DNA from: Nostoc linckia NIES-25
GTDB lineage: Bacteria > Cyanobacteriota > Cyanobacteriia > Cyanobacteriales > Nostocaceae
Direction of reading: 5' to 3'
Length of the DNA: 64,000 nt
Assembly (NCBI RefSeq): GCF_002368035.1
Contig: NZ_AP018223.1
Coordinates: 1,342,449 to 1,406,448 of the forward strand
The stretch's first letter is position 1. Every line of letters begins with the position of its first letter. Under the pieces are notes generated by a model. The model saw only the letters and a list, made by a program, of their open reading frames with translations, was not told where the DNA came from and ran no database searches. Position numbers and translations under genes: made by a program. Below, in pieces: positions 34,593 to 43,073 of the stretch.

Positions 34593-34828
34593 TACAGTTA
34601 GTAAGATTATGAACTTATGTTATCTCATCAAGGTATATCTGATAAGTTGATTTAAGAAAATTTAGCTACCATTATTAGCCCAGTGCAAATTTTAGAATCT
34701 CATTCATAACCTACACAGAAAGCAATTTAAGCACTTTTAGTTGTTATTTCCCCAAAATTAACAATTGAACGCCTACATAAAGCGATCGCACTCACTCTTT
34801 CATAACAAGCGATCGCTTCCAGCTAAAC

Positions 34829-35031
34829 TTATATTTCGTCTTGTTTTTTACTTTTCAGGTATTGTGCGATCGCTTGGGCTACGTCTTCTTCAGGTGTATA
34901 TACCCGTGTGATTTCTCGGCATGAAGCTTGTCAAGATAGGCATGTAAGGCTTCTTCATCATCCCGATGCTCTAGGACGTAGGCTCGAAGTTCACTTGTGG
35001 TCATGGTAGCAAAGTCTGGTTTGACACTCAT
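34829..35031 (-). pseudogene. Frameshifted DUF6887-like gene
   Basis: The frame starts MSVKPDFATMTTSELRAYVL and continues EHRDDEEALHAYLDKLHA, the usual start of the small DUF6887-like proteins of cyanobacteria. At about 34917-34925 a one-base shift is needed to continue as EITRVYTPEEDVAQAIAQYL and KSKKQDEI before the stop; without it the product ends about 15 residues later. The start overlaps the stop of the upstream DUF6888-like gene in an ATGA, showing a former coupled pair. Confidence 0.6.
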
Positions 35032-35201
35032 ACAAATTCCCATTCTCCAGTAGGCTTAATCTGAAGATTAATTTCCTCTTTTGCCAGAATAATTACGTTC
35101 CCACTGCGCTTATCCTAAGTTACTAGGTCAATAGAGCAGTACTTACTGGTAAGGTTGCAGCAAAGCTGAAAACATTTCAACACCTGTGCTGTGGTAGGCA
35201 T
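35028..35201 (-). pseudogene. DUF6888-like gene with an internal amber stop
   Basis: The frame reads MPTTAQVLKCFQLCCNLTSK, then YCSIDLVT, then TAG (35115-35117), then in the same frame DKRSGNVIILAKEEINLQIK and PTGEWEFV before TGA. The whole 57-codon length and its motifs fit a DUF6888-like protein with one codon changed to a stop. It forms an ATGA overlap with the DUF6887-like pseudogene. Such pairs occur widely in cyanobacteria; their function is not established. Confidence 0.6.
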
Positions 35202-35302
35202 TACTATTTTCCTACAATAATACATAAACACTAACCAGACCACAGCATACCCGATTGAGTTACATCTGCGGACTATTGCGGTAGCTAAACATTGCTTGAG
35301 AC

Positions 35303-35501
35303 GATCGCACTCACTCTTCCACAACAAGCGATGTCTAACGACAAGCCGCTACGCGTCTACACCGACAATCCAATTATAAAATTAGCGATCGCTTTTCGGT
35401 CAGGTATTCTGCGATCGCTCACCCTTCCACAAAAAGCGATGTCTAACGAAAAGCCGCTACGCGTCTACACCGACAATGCAATCATAAAATTAGCGATCGC
35501 T
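35303..35501. repeat. Two-copy direct repeat of about 90 bp
   Basis: Units at 35303-35393 and 35413-35501 are nearly identical. Each has a CACTCT/CACCCTTCCACAA start, GCGATGTCTAACGA, a GCCGCTACGCGTCTAC core and a HIP1 site at its end. A shorter related segment occurs at about 34783-34815. An open frame runs through both copies, but this follows from repeat length and is not evidence of a gene. Confidence 0.75.
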
Positions 35502-35505
35502 CTTT

Positions 35506-36054
35506 TTTTTTCCAACTACGTCAAATAAACGAATTAATCAGATTTGAACGCAATGCTGATGGAACAATAGTAATAATGCCTCTTGTCGGAGGATTAACTA
35601 GCATTCGTAATGCGAATTTAACTGCTCAACTTGGTAATTGGAATCGCGATGAATCGTTGGGTGTGGCTTTTGATTCTTCTGTTGGCTTTACTTTACCAAA
35701 TGGTGCAGTGCGATGTCTGCAACAAGTCACTTTGTGCCTACGCCTGACTTATCTTGGTTAAAGCGTGACATCTGGGATAATTTTACTCAAGAGCCAAAAG
35801 AAAAATTTGCCCCGGTATGTCCTGATTTTGTATTAGAATTGCGTTCTGATTCTGATTGTTTGCAAAGGCTACAAAATAAAATGGGAGAGTATCGAGATAA
35901 TGGTGCTAAATTAGCTTGCTTAATTGATTTAAAAGCTCACAAAGTAGAAATTTATCGCCCCAACCAACAGGTTGAAGTCCTAGAATCTCCAGCTAGTTTA
36001 TTAGGAGAATATGTACTACCTGGATTTATACTTAATCTTGAAGCTATCTGGTAA
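35506..36054 (+). pseudogene. Truncated and frameshifted Uma2 gene
   Basis: The sequence reads FFQLRQINELIRFERNADGT without a start codon, continues through GVAFDSSVGFTLPNGAVR, then shifts frame at about 35710-35740 to PTPDLSWLKRDIWDNF and CPDFVLELRSDSD, ending YVLPGFILNLEAIW. By comparison with the intact gene at 33123-33698 the first 20 residues are missing. The left edge joins directly to the tandem repeat at 35303-35501, so the repeat or a deletion probably removed the 5' end. Confidence 0.8.
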
Positions 36055-36276
36055 AATTTCATCAATTATAATTACTAAAGAATTAGGCATCAAGTTTATC
36101 AACCTATACGGCGCTTGATATTTGCTTAATTCTAGAATATACACAAGTGTATAGGTGAATTTTTCCTAGACATCGCTCTATATTAGACTTCTTGCTTTTA
36201 TTGGGAAAAAGGGTAAGAGTAAAGGGGAAAGCGGCTCATAAAAACCCTTTTCCCTTTAACCTTTTCCCTTTCCCCC

Positions 36277-36305
36277 CCTCTTGCAAAAGTTACTTTTGCA
36301 AGAGG
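36277..36305. repeat. Perfect hairpin upstream of hicA
   Basis: CCTCTTGCAAAAG and CTTTTGCAAGAGG form a 13-bp perfect stem with a TTA loop. It lies about 90 bases before hicA. It is probably a dispersed hairpin repeat; a terminator for the preceding pseudogene is possible, though there is no U-tract. Confidence 0.55.
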
Positions 36306-36397
36306 TCTATTGCCCAAATATGACTCATTTTTTCTTGCCGCTAACAAATTTTTCAAAAAATATGAGACTATAGAAATATTCAGATAGTCAGAAAAAC

Positions 36398-36664
36398 GTG
36401 AGTCAGCAAGATAAAATCTTAGAAAAAATCCTCTCTGGGACTTCTGATACAGACATCCCTTTTGCCCAATTGTGGCAACTCTTATACAAACTAGGCTTTG
36501 ATGAACGTATTCGTGGCGATAATCGAATTTTTGTTAAAGATGGTGTTGAGGAAATATTAAACTTACAACACAAAAAAGGAAAAGCCAAAATCTATCAAGT
36601 TAAACAAGTTCGTGCAGTAATTCTTAAGTATCAGCTAGGAAGTAAAAATGACCTTTCGCTATGA
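36398..36664 (+). CDS. hicA: HicA-type toxin (mRNA interferase)
   Basis: The start is GTG and the product has 88 residues, the usual HicA size. The fold is a small dsRNA-binding-like domain with LLYKLGFDERIRGDNRIFVK, in which Asp-Asn replaces the more usual Gly-Ser-His, then ILNLQHKKGKAKIYQVKQVR. HicA toxins cleave mRNA and need a conserved His; here His in NLQHKKGKAK and possible loss of the first His should be checked for activity. It overlaps hicB by 17 bases, so toxin and antitoxin are translationally coupled. Confidence 0.85.
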   Translation: MSQQDKILEKILSGTSDTDIPFAQLWQLLYKLGFDERIRGDNRIFVKDGVEEILNLQHKKGKAKIYQVKQVRAVILKYQLGSKNDLSL

Positions 36665-36860
36665 AGTTATTCTCTACTGGAGTAGAGAAAATGACGCTTT
36701 TATTGCCGAAGTACCTGAATTACCCGGCTGTGCTGCTGATGGGGAGAGTTATCAAGAAGCTCTGTATAATGTAGAAATCGTGATGCAGGAGTGGATAGAA
36801 ACAGCTAAGGATTTAGGCCGCCCAATTCCCGATCCTAGACCCCGTTCTATGTACATCTAA
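36648..36860 (+). CDS. hicB: HicB-type antitoxin
   Basis: The 70-residue protein has the degraded RNase-H-like HicB core: YWSRENDAFIAEVPELPGCA, then DGESYQEALYNVEIVMQEWI with the helix that contacts the toxin. It lacks a separate C-terminal DNA-binding domain, as in many short HicB proteins, so repression may depend on the complex. It overlaps hicA by 17 bases in another frame. Confidence 0.92.
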   Translation: MTFRYEVILYWSRENDAFIAEVPELPGCAADGESYQEALYNVEIVMQEWIETAKDLGRPIPDPRPRSMYI

Positions 36861-36920
36861 TAACATCTAATAATATTTTGGATTTTAGTTTTTGCGAAAA
36901 GTCATGATATAAAAATTTTT

Positions 36921-36948
36921 GTAGAGACTAGCAATTGCTAGTCTCTAC
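36921..36948. repeat. Perfect 28-bp palindrome after hicB
   Basis: GTAGAGACTAGCAA followed by TTGCTAGTCTCTAC forms a perfect palindrome 61 bases after the hicB stop. It could act as a hairpin terminator, although no U-tract follows. The GTAGAGAC motif is a common cyanobacterial dispersed repeat. Confidence 0.6.
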
Positions 36949-37146
36949 ATCTGGGTGCTGTTTATTCAAGAATATTGAAATTAAATAAGTAACTAGACAT
37001 AATTAAATCTAAAATACAAAAGTTAAAAACCCCGATAAAAACTGGCTTTTCCTCCTGCCTGGTCACTGAGCGTAGTCGTACCCCTACGGGGAAGCAAGCT
37101 ACGCGCAGCGTCTCGTAGAGAAGTGCTGCCTCCTTTCTCCTGCCTT

Positions 37147-37650
37147 CTACTTCTCACATTGATTAATATGCAGTCCCATAATAACTAAGTCTCGTTCAAC
37201 GCCGTCAAGTTCTCCAACTTTAGGCAAATATCCCCACTGTTGAAACCCAAATGCTCTAAATAACTTTAAACTCGGTTGATTGTGGGCAAAAATGAAGCAG
37301 ACTAAATTTTTTAAACCCAACCTATAACTTTCCTGAATTGCTTGTGCTAAAAGTTGTTTCCCTAAGCCACGCCGATGAAAGTCAGGTGCTATATAAATAC
37401 TAATTTCAGCAGTCGTATTATAAGCAGGACGCCCATAAAAGGATTGGAAACTCAGCCAACCAGCAATTACTCCTTCTATTTCGATTACCCAAAGTGGCCG
37501 GTGTGAAGGCGATCGCGACCTGAACCAAGCAAGCCGACTTTCCACAGATACCGGCTCTAAATCAGCAGTTGCCACACGGCTGGGAATTGCAGCATTGTAA
37601 ATTGCCACAATTGTGGCTAAGTCTGTTTCGATCGCATGGCGAATTTTCAT
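37147..37650 (-). CDS. GNAT N-acetyltransferase (phosphinothricin-acetyltransferase-like)
   Basis: The 167-residue protein has the GNAT fold with the acetyl-CoA loop HRRGLGKQLL (Q/RxxGxG/A pattern), preceded by AEISIYIAPDF. The N-terminus IRHAIETDLATIVAIYNAAI and the motif GWLSFQSFYGRPAY match the Pat/Bar/YncA subgroup, which acetylates glutamate-analogue or methionine-derivative amines. The natural substrate is not decided. Neighbours are repeats and the hicAB pair. Confidence 0.88.
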   Translation of the reverse strand: MKIRHAIETDLATIVAIYNAAIPSRVATADLEPVSVESRLAWFRSRSPSHRPLWVIEIEGVIAGWLSFQSFYGRPAYNTTAEISIYIAPDFHRRGLGKQLLAQAIQESYRLGLKNLVCFIFAHNQPSLKLFRAFGFQQWGYLPKVGELDGVERDLVIMGLHINQCEK

Positions 37651-38622
37651 TGCTAAGGTCTTGGAGAAAATCTAAGCGAAAATTTTCAAAAATCATACAG
37701 CGTTATCGCAGGGAAAAGGCAATAGGCTTGACAATCTTTTTATGTCCAGGTTTTACCGTTCGGTTTACGTCCTAGCTGACCTGGCAACTGGTATGACAGT
37801 AGCAATTATACGGTTTCTAAGGTAATTCTCACAGATGCTTCATCAAACAGGACTTTCCCGATTAATTCAATATTTATTTAAAAGTGATAAAAATTACAAT
37901 TCATATGCTTAGTGTTTTACGTATAACAGAGAAACTTTATAATTCCTCATCTGGAAATTCTAAGTTTTTATCAAGAAAGGCAGAGGGCAGGAGGCAGAAG
38001 GCTTTTATGGAATTCTGATTCCTGCCCTCTGCCACGACCGTTCGCGGAGCGTCTCCAAGAGTTGGGAGTAAGGGTTTAAGACCCCCACCAAATTGAAAAT
38101 TTGGTGGCTCTTGTTTAGGAGGGGTTGGAATCCCCGATCTTACAAAACCTTCTGCCCTCTGCCCTCTGCCTTCTGCCTTCTTCAATTCTCATGGCTAATT
38201 TAGCATTCATTATAGAGAGACAGTTCTTTTTCTTATGTAATAAAAAATCAACTTTTTTATCTAAAAATATATATTTCTTGTGATGTATAGATAGTTTTAT
38301 TGTTGAAATTATTTATAAATTCTACTATAGCACAGCTATCTATTGCATATATGCATCAAACGATACAGTATTGAATCATTGAATAGCAGAATTTACAAAA
38401 TCTTTTGCTAAGTCAGTAACATAATCAAGATACAAAGGTTTGTATAGACAATCAAATTCATCAACATTTAATTCGATTGCTTATATACAAATGCAGATAT
38501 ATACGGCTTGTATCTACAGCTAAAGATAGAGGTTAGTAATATTAAATTTGCTTAACATAGAAGAAGGGCAACATTTATAGTCTTTATTGAACGAGCAAAT
38601 AAAAATTTAAAATAAACTTATT
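37651..38622. other. Gene-poor spacer with several repeats
   Basis: The first 300 bases show no gene. At 37975-38185 are purine-rich GCAGAGGGCAGGAGGCAGAA-type repeats, a CCACCAAATTGAAAATTTGG hairpin (about 38086-38105) and their complements. From 38200 to 38620 the DNA is very AT-rich with no supported feature. Open frames here consist of repeat sequence. Confidence 0.6.
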
Positions 38623-39594
38623 ATGTCCATCAATTGTTTTCAAAACGATCGGAGATCTAGTCTAGATAATCTAGAAAATATGAATAGCGATCGTAAAAAT
38701 ACATTTGTAGAAGTTGACATTGCTATTTTAATAGATAAAATAAAAAATGGAATTTGGTTATTTGGAATTCCGTCTTGGCTTTTTGGGATAACTGACAGAA
38801 GCTTCGCTGCATTTACTGATGGTTCTGTATCGACTGTAGAAATTTTTCAACTGTTTACAGCTTCTTTCTTTTTTTTCAGTTGGTTATATCTCAAACCAGA
38901 AGAAAGCTTTACTAGTAATGATTTTCCACCTAATCAATATCAAGAATATCTCTATCGCATTCAAGCGGAAAAGTTAAAAATTAAAAGGCTACACATGATT
39001 AGCCAAGAGTATATTTTACCTTTTCCTTACGTTTGCCAAATTTATCACTTGTTGAGCTTAAAACATTTAGAAACAGTTCATAAATTTAGCTTAAACAACC
39101 TAAAGATTTTAAATATCAGCCACTTTGAACCCACAGATATCGGTGGAATCATCAAATTCCAAACAATATTAGATTCGCCAGCTAATCCTTTAAGAATTTG
39201 GCGGCAGCCAATTGTAGAGGTAGATTTAATATTGCATACTCCATACACTGTTGAACTGAGTATTCCAGTCTACAATGACAAAAGAATAATTGTTATTTTT
39301 CATGCCTTTCCATTAACTGACTCAGAACATCAGTTGTTCATAGATATTTATAGCGATCTAGAGTGGCCAAAGCCATTATTGCAAATAATCTTACATTTTG
39401 CTTCTTGTTTGACCCTCTTTGAAGACTTGCCTTATTTACAAGCTCTAGCTGACAGAAATATAGAGCGTTTACTCCATTCACATCGAATTTCAAATCATGA
39501 AACCGGGTTGCTGTTTAAGAGATTTGTTGAGCTATATGGTTCGAGTGGAGAAGGAACGAAATTAATTGAAGGGAGGGAAAATAGTGAGGAGTGA
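38623..39594 (+). CDS. Conserved cyanobacterial protein of unknown function
   Basis: The 323-residue protein has a hydrophobic region at about 46-92 (WLFGIPSWLFGITD and IFQLFTASFFFFSWLY) that may form one or two membrane segments. A long soluble part follows with alternating strands and helices (SPANPLRIWRQPIVEVDLIL, VELSIPVYNDKRIIVIFHAF). The last 15-20 residues (GREN SEE) fall in GAGGAGT-type repeat DNA, so the true ancestral end may be slightly earlier. The neighbouring gene converges on it. I recognise no enzyme motif. Confidence 0.6.
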   Translation: MSINCFQNDRRSSLDNLENMNSDRKNTFVEVDIAILIDKIKNGIWLFGIPSWLFGITDRSFAAFTDGSVSTVEIFQLFTASFFFFSWLYLKPEESFTSNDFPPNQYQEYLYRIQAEKLKIKRLHMISQEYILPFPYVCQIYHLLSLKHLETVHKFSLNNLKILNISHFEPTDIGGIIKFQTILDSPANPLRIWRQPIVEVDLILHTPYTVELSIPVYNDKRIIVIFHAFPLTDSEHQLFIDIYSDLEWPKPLLQIILHFASCLTLFEDLPYLQALADRNIERLLHSHRISNHETGLLFKRFVELYGSSGEGTKLIEGRENSEE

Positions 39595-39640
39595 GGAGTG
39601 AGGAGTTAAAAGTTAGTAACTCCTAACTCCTAACTTGATT
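39580..39640. repeat. GAGGAGT heptad repeats with inverted part
   Basis: Tandem GTGAGGA/GAGGAGT units overlap the 3' end of the preceding gene, followed by AGGAGTTAAAAGTTAGTAAC and CTCCTAACTCCTAACTT, which can fold back. It separates two convergent genes and may act as a bidirectional terminator. Confidence 0.5.
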
Positions 39641-39643
39641 TTT

Positions 39644-41320
39644 CTAAGCGCGTGCTAATAATGGCGCAGCAGCTAGTAAGGTTTTAGTATAGGGGTGCTG
39701 AGGATTAGCAAAAATCTTTTTCGTTTCACCGAGTTCAACAATTTTACCGCCGTTCATCACGGCAATGCGATCGCACAAAAATCTGGCTAACCAAAGATCG
39801 TGAGTGATGAACAGATAAGTTAACTCAAATTCTTCTTTTAATTGCAACATTAAATCTAGCACTTGTGACTGCACGCTGGCGTCTAACATACTCACCGGTT
39901 CATCGCAAATCAAAAGTTTCGGGTGAGTAATCAAAGCACGAGCGATCGCTACTCTTTGTTGTTGTCCTCCAGACAAATCTGATGGATAACGTTCATAATA
40001 TACATGCGGTGGTGTTAAGCCAACTTTTTCTAACATCCACAAAACTTGTTCTTTTGCTTTTACAGAATCGGCAAGATTGTGAATAAATAAAGGATCGGCT
40101 ATACTTTGTCCCACCGTCATCGCTGGATTGAGACAAGCATGGGGATCTTGAAACACCATTTGTATTTGTCGCCGTGAAGCACGAATTTCTTGAGGCGAGA
40201 GTTTAGTTAAATCCTGTCCTAAAAATTCAACTTTACCAGCCGTGGGACGAATTAGTTGCAAAATTGTCCGTGATAATGTACTTTTTCCGCAACCTGATTC
40301 CCCAACTAAGCCAAGAATTTCTTTAGGATAAAGATCCAAGTTAATACCATCTACTGCTTTAATTGTCTCTGAGTGTCTGTTAAACAGTCTTTCAATAAAA
40401 TTAGGTTCTATAGTGTAATATTGTTTGAGGTCAGTGACACTTAAAATCGGCGATTTTTCTTTTATCTTCCCTAATTGCTTTTCTTCCCCAGTTCCCAGTC
40501 CCCAGTCACCAGTCTCTATTTCATCCACTGATTGAATATGTAAAGCTGCTTTGAGGAGCGATTGCGTGTATTCGTGTTGCGGTTGTCTAAATACAGCTTG
40601 CGTCGAACCCATTTCCACCATTTTACCATGGTACATGACGCCAATGCGATCGCAATACTCAGCTACCATTGCTAAATCGTGAGAAATCAACAGCAATCCC
40701 ATGTTTTCTTCGCTGCACAGCCGAGTTAATTCCTGTAATATCTGCGCGGAAACGGTAACATCTAAACTTGTGGTGGGTTCATCTGCAACAATAAACTTCG
40801 GATTGAGAAGTAAAGCTAAAGCGATGGCTACCCGTTGTCGCATTCCACCGCTAAATTCATGGGGATACTGATTCCAACGGCTTGCGGGAATATTTACCTT
40901 TGCCAATGTCGCAAGTGCTTTTTCTTTGGCTTGCGCTGCTGATAATTCTGGTGAGTGCGCTTGCAAAGTTTCCAGACAATGCTTACCAATAGTCATCAGC
41001 GGATCGAGGCGCGTCATCGGATCTTGAAAAATTAAAGCGATCGCTTCACCGCGAAATTTCCGTAACTGGTCAGGCGTTAAATCAAATACTGACTGTCCCT
41101 GAAATGTCACCCGTCCCTCAACGCGACTAGAAGCCGGTAGTAAGCGCATAACTGCGCGTCCGATAGTTGACTTACCGCAACCCGACTCTCCCACCAATCC
41201 CATTTTTTCACCGCGTTGCAGCGTGAAAGATACATCATCAACCGCCCAGCTTGGTGCTTCTTCACTTCGTTGAGGATAGGCAACTCGTAGATTTTCGATA
41301 CAGAATAAGGCTTCACTCAT
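39644..41320 (-). CDS. Peptide-type ABC transporter, two fused ATPase domains
   Basis: The 558-residue protein is a tandem of two nucleotide-binding domains, like YejF or a DppD-DppF fusion. Domain 1 has Walker A GESGCGKST (44-52), the signature FSGGMRQRV and Walker B FIVADEPTT. Domain 2 has a second GESGCGKST, LSGGQQQRV and LLICDEPVS. The linker between them (about 265-285, ETGDWGLGTGEEKQLGK) is encoded by a CCCAGTCCCCAGTC-type repeat. It should power uptake of di- or oligopeptides or similar solutes; no permease or binding-protein gene is adjacent. Confidence 0.93.
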   Translation of the reverse strand: MSEALFCIENLRVAYPQRSEEAPSWAVDDVSFTLQRGEKMGLVGESGCGKSTIGRAVMRLLPASSRVEGRVTFQGQSVFDLTPDQLRKFRGEAIALIFQDPMTRLDPLMTIGKHCLETLQAHSPELSAAQAKEKALATLAKVNIPASRWNQYPHEFSGGMRQRVAIALALLLNPKFIVADEPTTSLDVTVSAQILQELTRLCSEENMGLLLISHDLAMVAEYCDRIGVMYHGKMVEMGSTQAVFRQPQHEYTQSLLKAALHIQSVDEIETGDWGLGTGEEKQLGKIKEKSPILSVTDLKQYYTIEPNFIERLFNRHSETIKAVDGINLDLYPKEILGLVGESGCGKSTLSRTILQLIRPTAGKVEFLGQDLTKLSPQEIRASRRQIQMVFQDPHACLNPAMTVGQSIADPLFIHNLADSVKAKEQVLWMLEKVGLTPPHVYYERYPSDLSGGQQQRVAIARALITHPKLLICDEPVSMLDASVQSQVLDLMLQLKEEFELTYLFITHDLWLARFLCDRIAVMNGGKIVELGETKKIFANPQHPYTKTLLAAAPLLARA

Positions 41321-41394
41321 ACTTATTTATTACCCTGGGCTAGCAGCTGGGATAATTTTAAATTTTAGATAGTTTAACAGATTATTTTTAGACC

Positions 41395-41586
41395 TTACCT
41401 CATGTGAATATCTTTAAGGGACTTTACACAGCAATCTTGCTTAGGCAGACAGAACGCCTTTGGTGATTTACCGGAGTCTTTATTATTAGCACACCCAAAA
41501 CCCTTACAGAAATTTTCGTATACTGAATTAAATTTTACTTTGAGATTTGATTTTGCATTACTATTATCACAGATATATTTAGATAA
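41395..41586 (-). other. Start-less 63-codon frame with six cysteines
   Basis: An open frame bounded by TAA reads LSKYICDNSNAKSNLKVKFN at one end and CLPKQDCCVKSLKDIHMR at the other. It has no initiation codon except a late ATG. A short upstream frame, MSKLFFKLIIII, ends at that TAA in another phase. This may be a decayed cysteine-containing peptide gene or chance. Confidence 0.15.
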
Positions 41587-41716
41587 TTATTATTAGTTTA
41601 AAGAAAAGTTTTGACATAATAATGGCTTTTAAGTCCAAAAAAATTGCATATTGTTCGGTTAGTTAAAACGCTTTATCATATACTTAATTTATATTTTGAA
41701 AAAACAAATCAAAATA

Positions 41717-41977
41717 ATGGCTAAAATTATAATTTCTACTTTGTTTGATAGTGAAAATAAAAGATTTTTTCACAATCTGACGGCAGGACAATTAGAAACT
41801 ATACTCGGAGGCATTTATCCTTATAATTTTCATATAGTTAATACCACTGACACCGTAACAATCGGTTCCCCAGGAGGAGATAATACATATGAAGCGGTTA
41901 ACCATTCAGTTAGCTACCATGATAATAAAATTAATACCGTAGACTATTCAAGGACTATTTATAATAATTTTGTTTAG
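41717..41977 (+). CDS. Candidate secreted peptide precursor with double-glycine leader
   Basis: From the ATG at 41717 the product has 86 residues (a TTG at 41696 would add seven). The leader ends LTAGQLETILGG, which fits the consensus L(S/T)xx(E/Q)Lxx(I/V)xGG recognised by C39-peptidase ABC exporters. The predicted mature part (about 54 residues) begins IYPYNFHIV and is rich in Asn, Thr, Tyr and Asp, with no cysteine. It would be cut after GG and exported. No C39 exporter or modifying enzyme is adjacent; the nearby peptide ABC protein is an importer type. The family is not recognised beyond the leader. Confidence 0.55.
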   Translation: MAKIIISTLFDSENKRFFHNLTAGQLETILGGIYPYNFHIVNTTDTVTIGSPGGDNTYEAVNHSVSYHDNKINTVDYSRTIYNNFV

Positions 41978-41984
41978 TATTGAT

Positions 41985-42220
41985 ATAGCGTTTCCCTGTT
42001 AAGTGAGGTAAAGAAATTTTTGTTTTTAAACGCAAAGGGGAGGCAGCGCGTTGCGGAGCGAGTGTGGTCTTGGGGGTTTCCCCCATGAACAACTCGCGTT
42101 GGGGTTCCCCATGTTGTAGCGACTGCCGTCGCGCAAAGTCAAGCGCAGAGTTAAGCACAGAGAAGTTGCCAGGAGGGTTTGCCTTCAAGCAAACTTCGGT
42201 GGGGTTGCCTAATTTAGAGA
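41985..42220. repeat. GC-rich dispersed repeat region
   Basis: Sequence such as GGCAGCGCGTTGCGGAGCGA, TCTTGGGGGTTTCCCCCATG and GTAGCGACTGCCGTCGCGC contrasts with its AT-rich surroundings and resembles the repeat block at 23370-23470. Open frames on both strands consist of this repeat. No gene is supported. Confidence 0.6.
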
Positions 42221-42429
42221 GTGAATTATTCAGTACCTCACAAAATTAGAAAACGCTATAAGTGGCTGTAATGCAAAAGTTTATTCAGCTAATTTTTGAG
42301 AACCTCGTATGCCAAATATATAAATTTTCTTAGAAAAAGTAATAGGGAATAGACAATAAATCTTTCCCTATTGTCTACTTCCTATTTGCCAAGAATCAGT
42401 AAATTCATGAATCAAATAGGAGTTCTATA

Positions 42430-42708
42430 CTAATTACGCTCGGTTGTGCCTTGGTCAGTTTCCATTAGACGTGAAATCAACACATCTGGTTTTCTACTGA
42501 TCGTTGACTTAATTTTATCAACTGCAATTACTTCACTGATTTTTACAACCATTTCCCAGAGAGTATCTTCCTCTGTCTCTTTGTTGTAAGTTCTATGTTT
42601 AAACCACAACAAATCATCCCAAACTCCGATAATTGTAGCAAAATACCATTTTTCTCGTATCAGTATCCAAATTTCTTGTTCTAAGTGCGTCTGTAGGAGA
42701 GATTTCAC
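42430..42708 (-). CDS. Small hypothetical protein
   Basis: The 92-residue protein (MKSLLQTHLEQEIWILIREK, then WYFATIIGVWDDLLWFKHRT) has a protein-like composition with many Trp residues and a beta-rich N-terminal half. Its C-terminus is hydrophilic. There is no signal peptide or known motif. It stands alone between repeats and the DUF442-type gene. Confidence 0.5.
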   Translation of the reverse strand: MKSLLQTHLEQEIWILIREKWYFATIIGVWDDLLWFKHRTYNKETEEDTLWEMVVKISEVIAVDKIKSTISRKPDVLISRLMETDQGTTERN

Positions 42709-43019
42709 AATGTCTGAGATTATAAAAAATATTGTGCTACATATTAAGTAAGTATTAATGTGTTTAACAACAGTAAAAATACTGTGATTTTTTTGTATAA
42801 TCAGTATTAAGAAAAATTAACAATTCATCAAGCAAATGCTCATTGAAACTACGATTTAGCAGATATTTCGGATGATAATTTTCTTTCGTTGGTAAATATT
42901 GCCAGTATAATATAGAACTTTGAGCTTTAGTATCGGATGCTACAGACAATCAGCTTATCAAAAGGGTCGGCAAAACCTATTACCTCTAGGGATAGGATGA
43001 AAGACGCCTCGACACCGTT

Positions 43020-43054
43020 GAGTGTTGGCTGTTGACGGTTAACAGCCAACACTC
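43020..43054. terminator. Strong hairpin after the DUF442-type gene
   Basis: GAGTGTTGGCTGTT and AACAGCCAACACTC form a 14-bp perfect stem with a 7-base loop, 20 bases after the stop of the minus-strand gene. No U-tract follows, so termination is probable but not certain; it could also be a transcript-stabilising 3' hairpin. Confidence 0.5.
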
Positions 43055-43073
43055 ACCTGAGTTCCAAATTCCA

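Noticed and set aside
35303..35501. Possible CRISPR-like array
   Set aside because: Only two long (about 90 bp) units exist, with no short spaced repeats and no cas genes; it is a tandem duplication.
37937..38185. 82-codon minus-strand frame
   Set aside because: It translates GCAGAGGGCAGGAGGCAGAA repeats and a small dispersed repeat.
41955..42249. Overlapping frames on both strands after the peptide gene
   Set aside because: Both lie in a dispersed GC-rich repeat block, and neither has a start signal.
42764..42949. 61-codon minus-strand frame
   Set aside because: AT-rich, no ribosome-binding site, no protein-like pattern; left as spacer.
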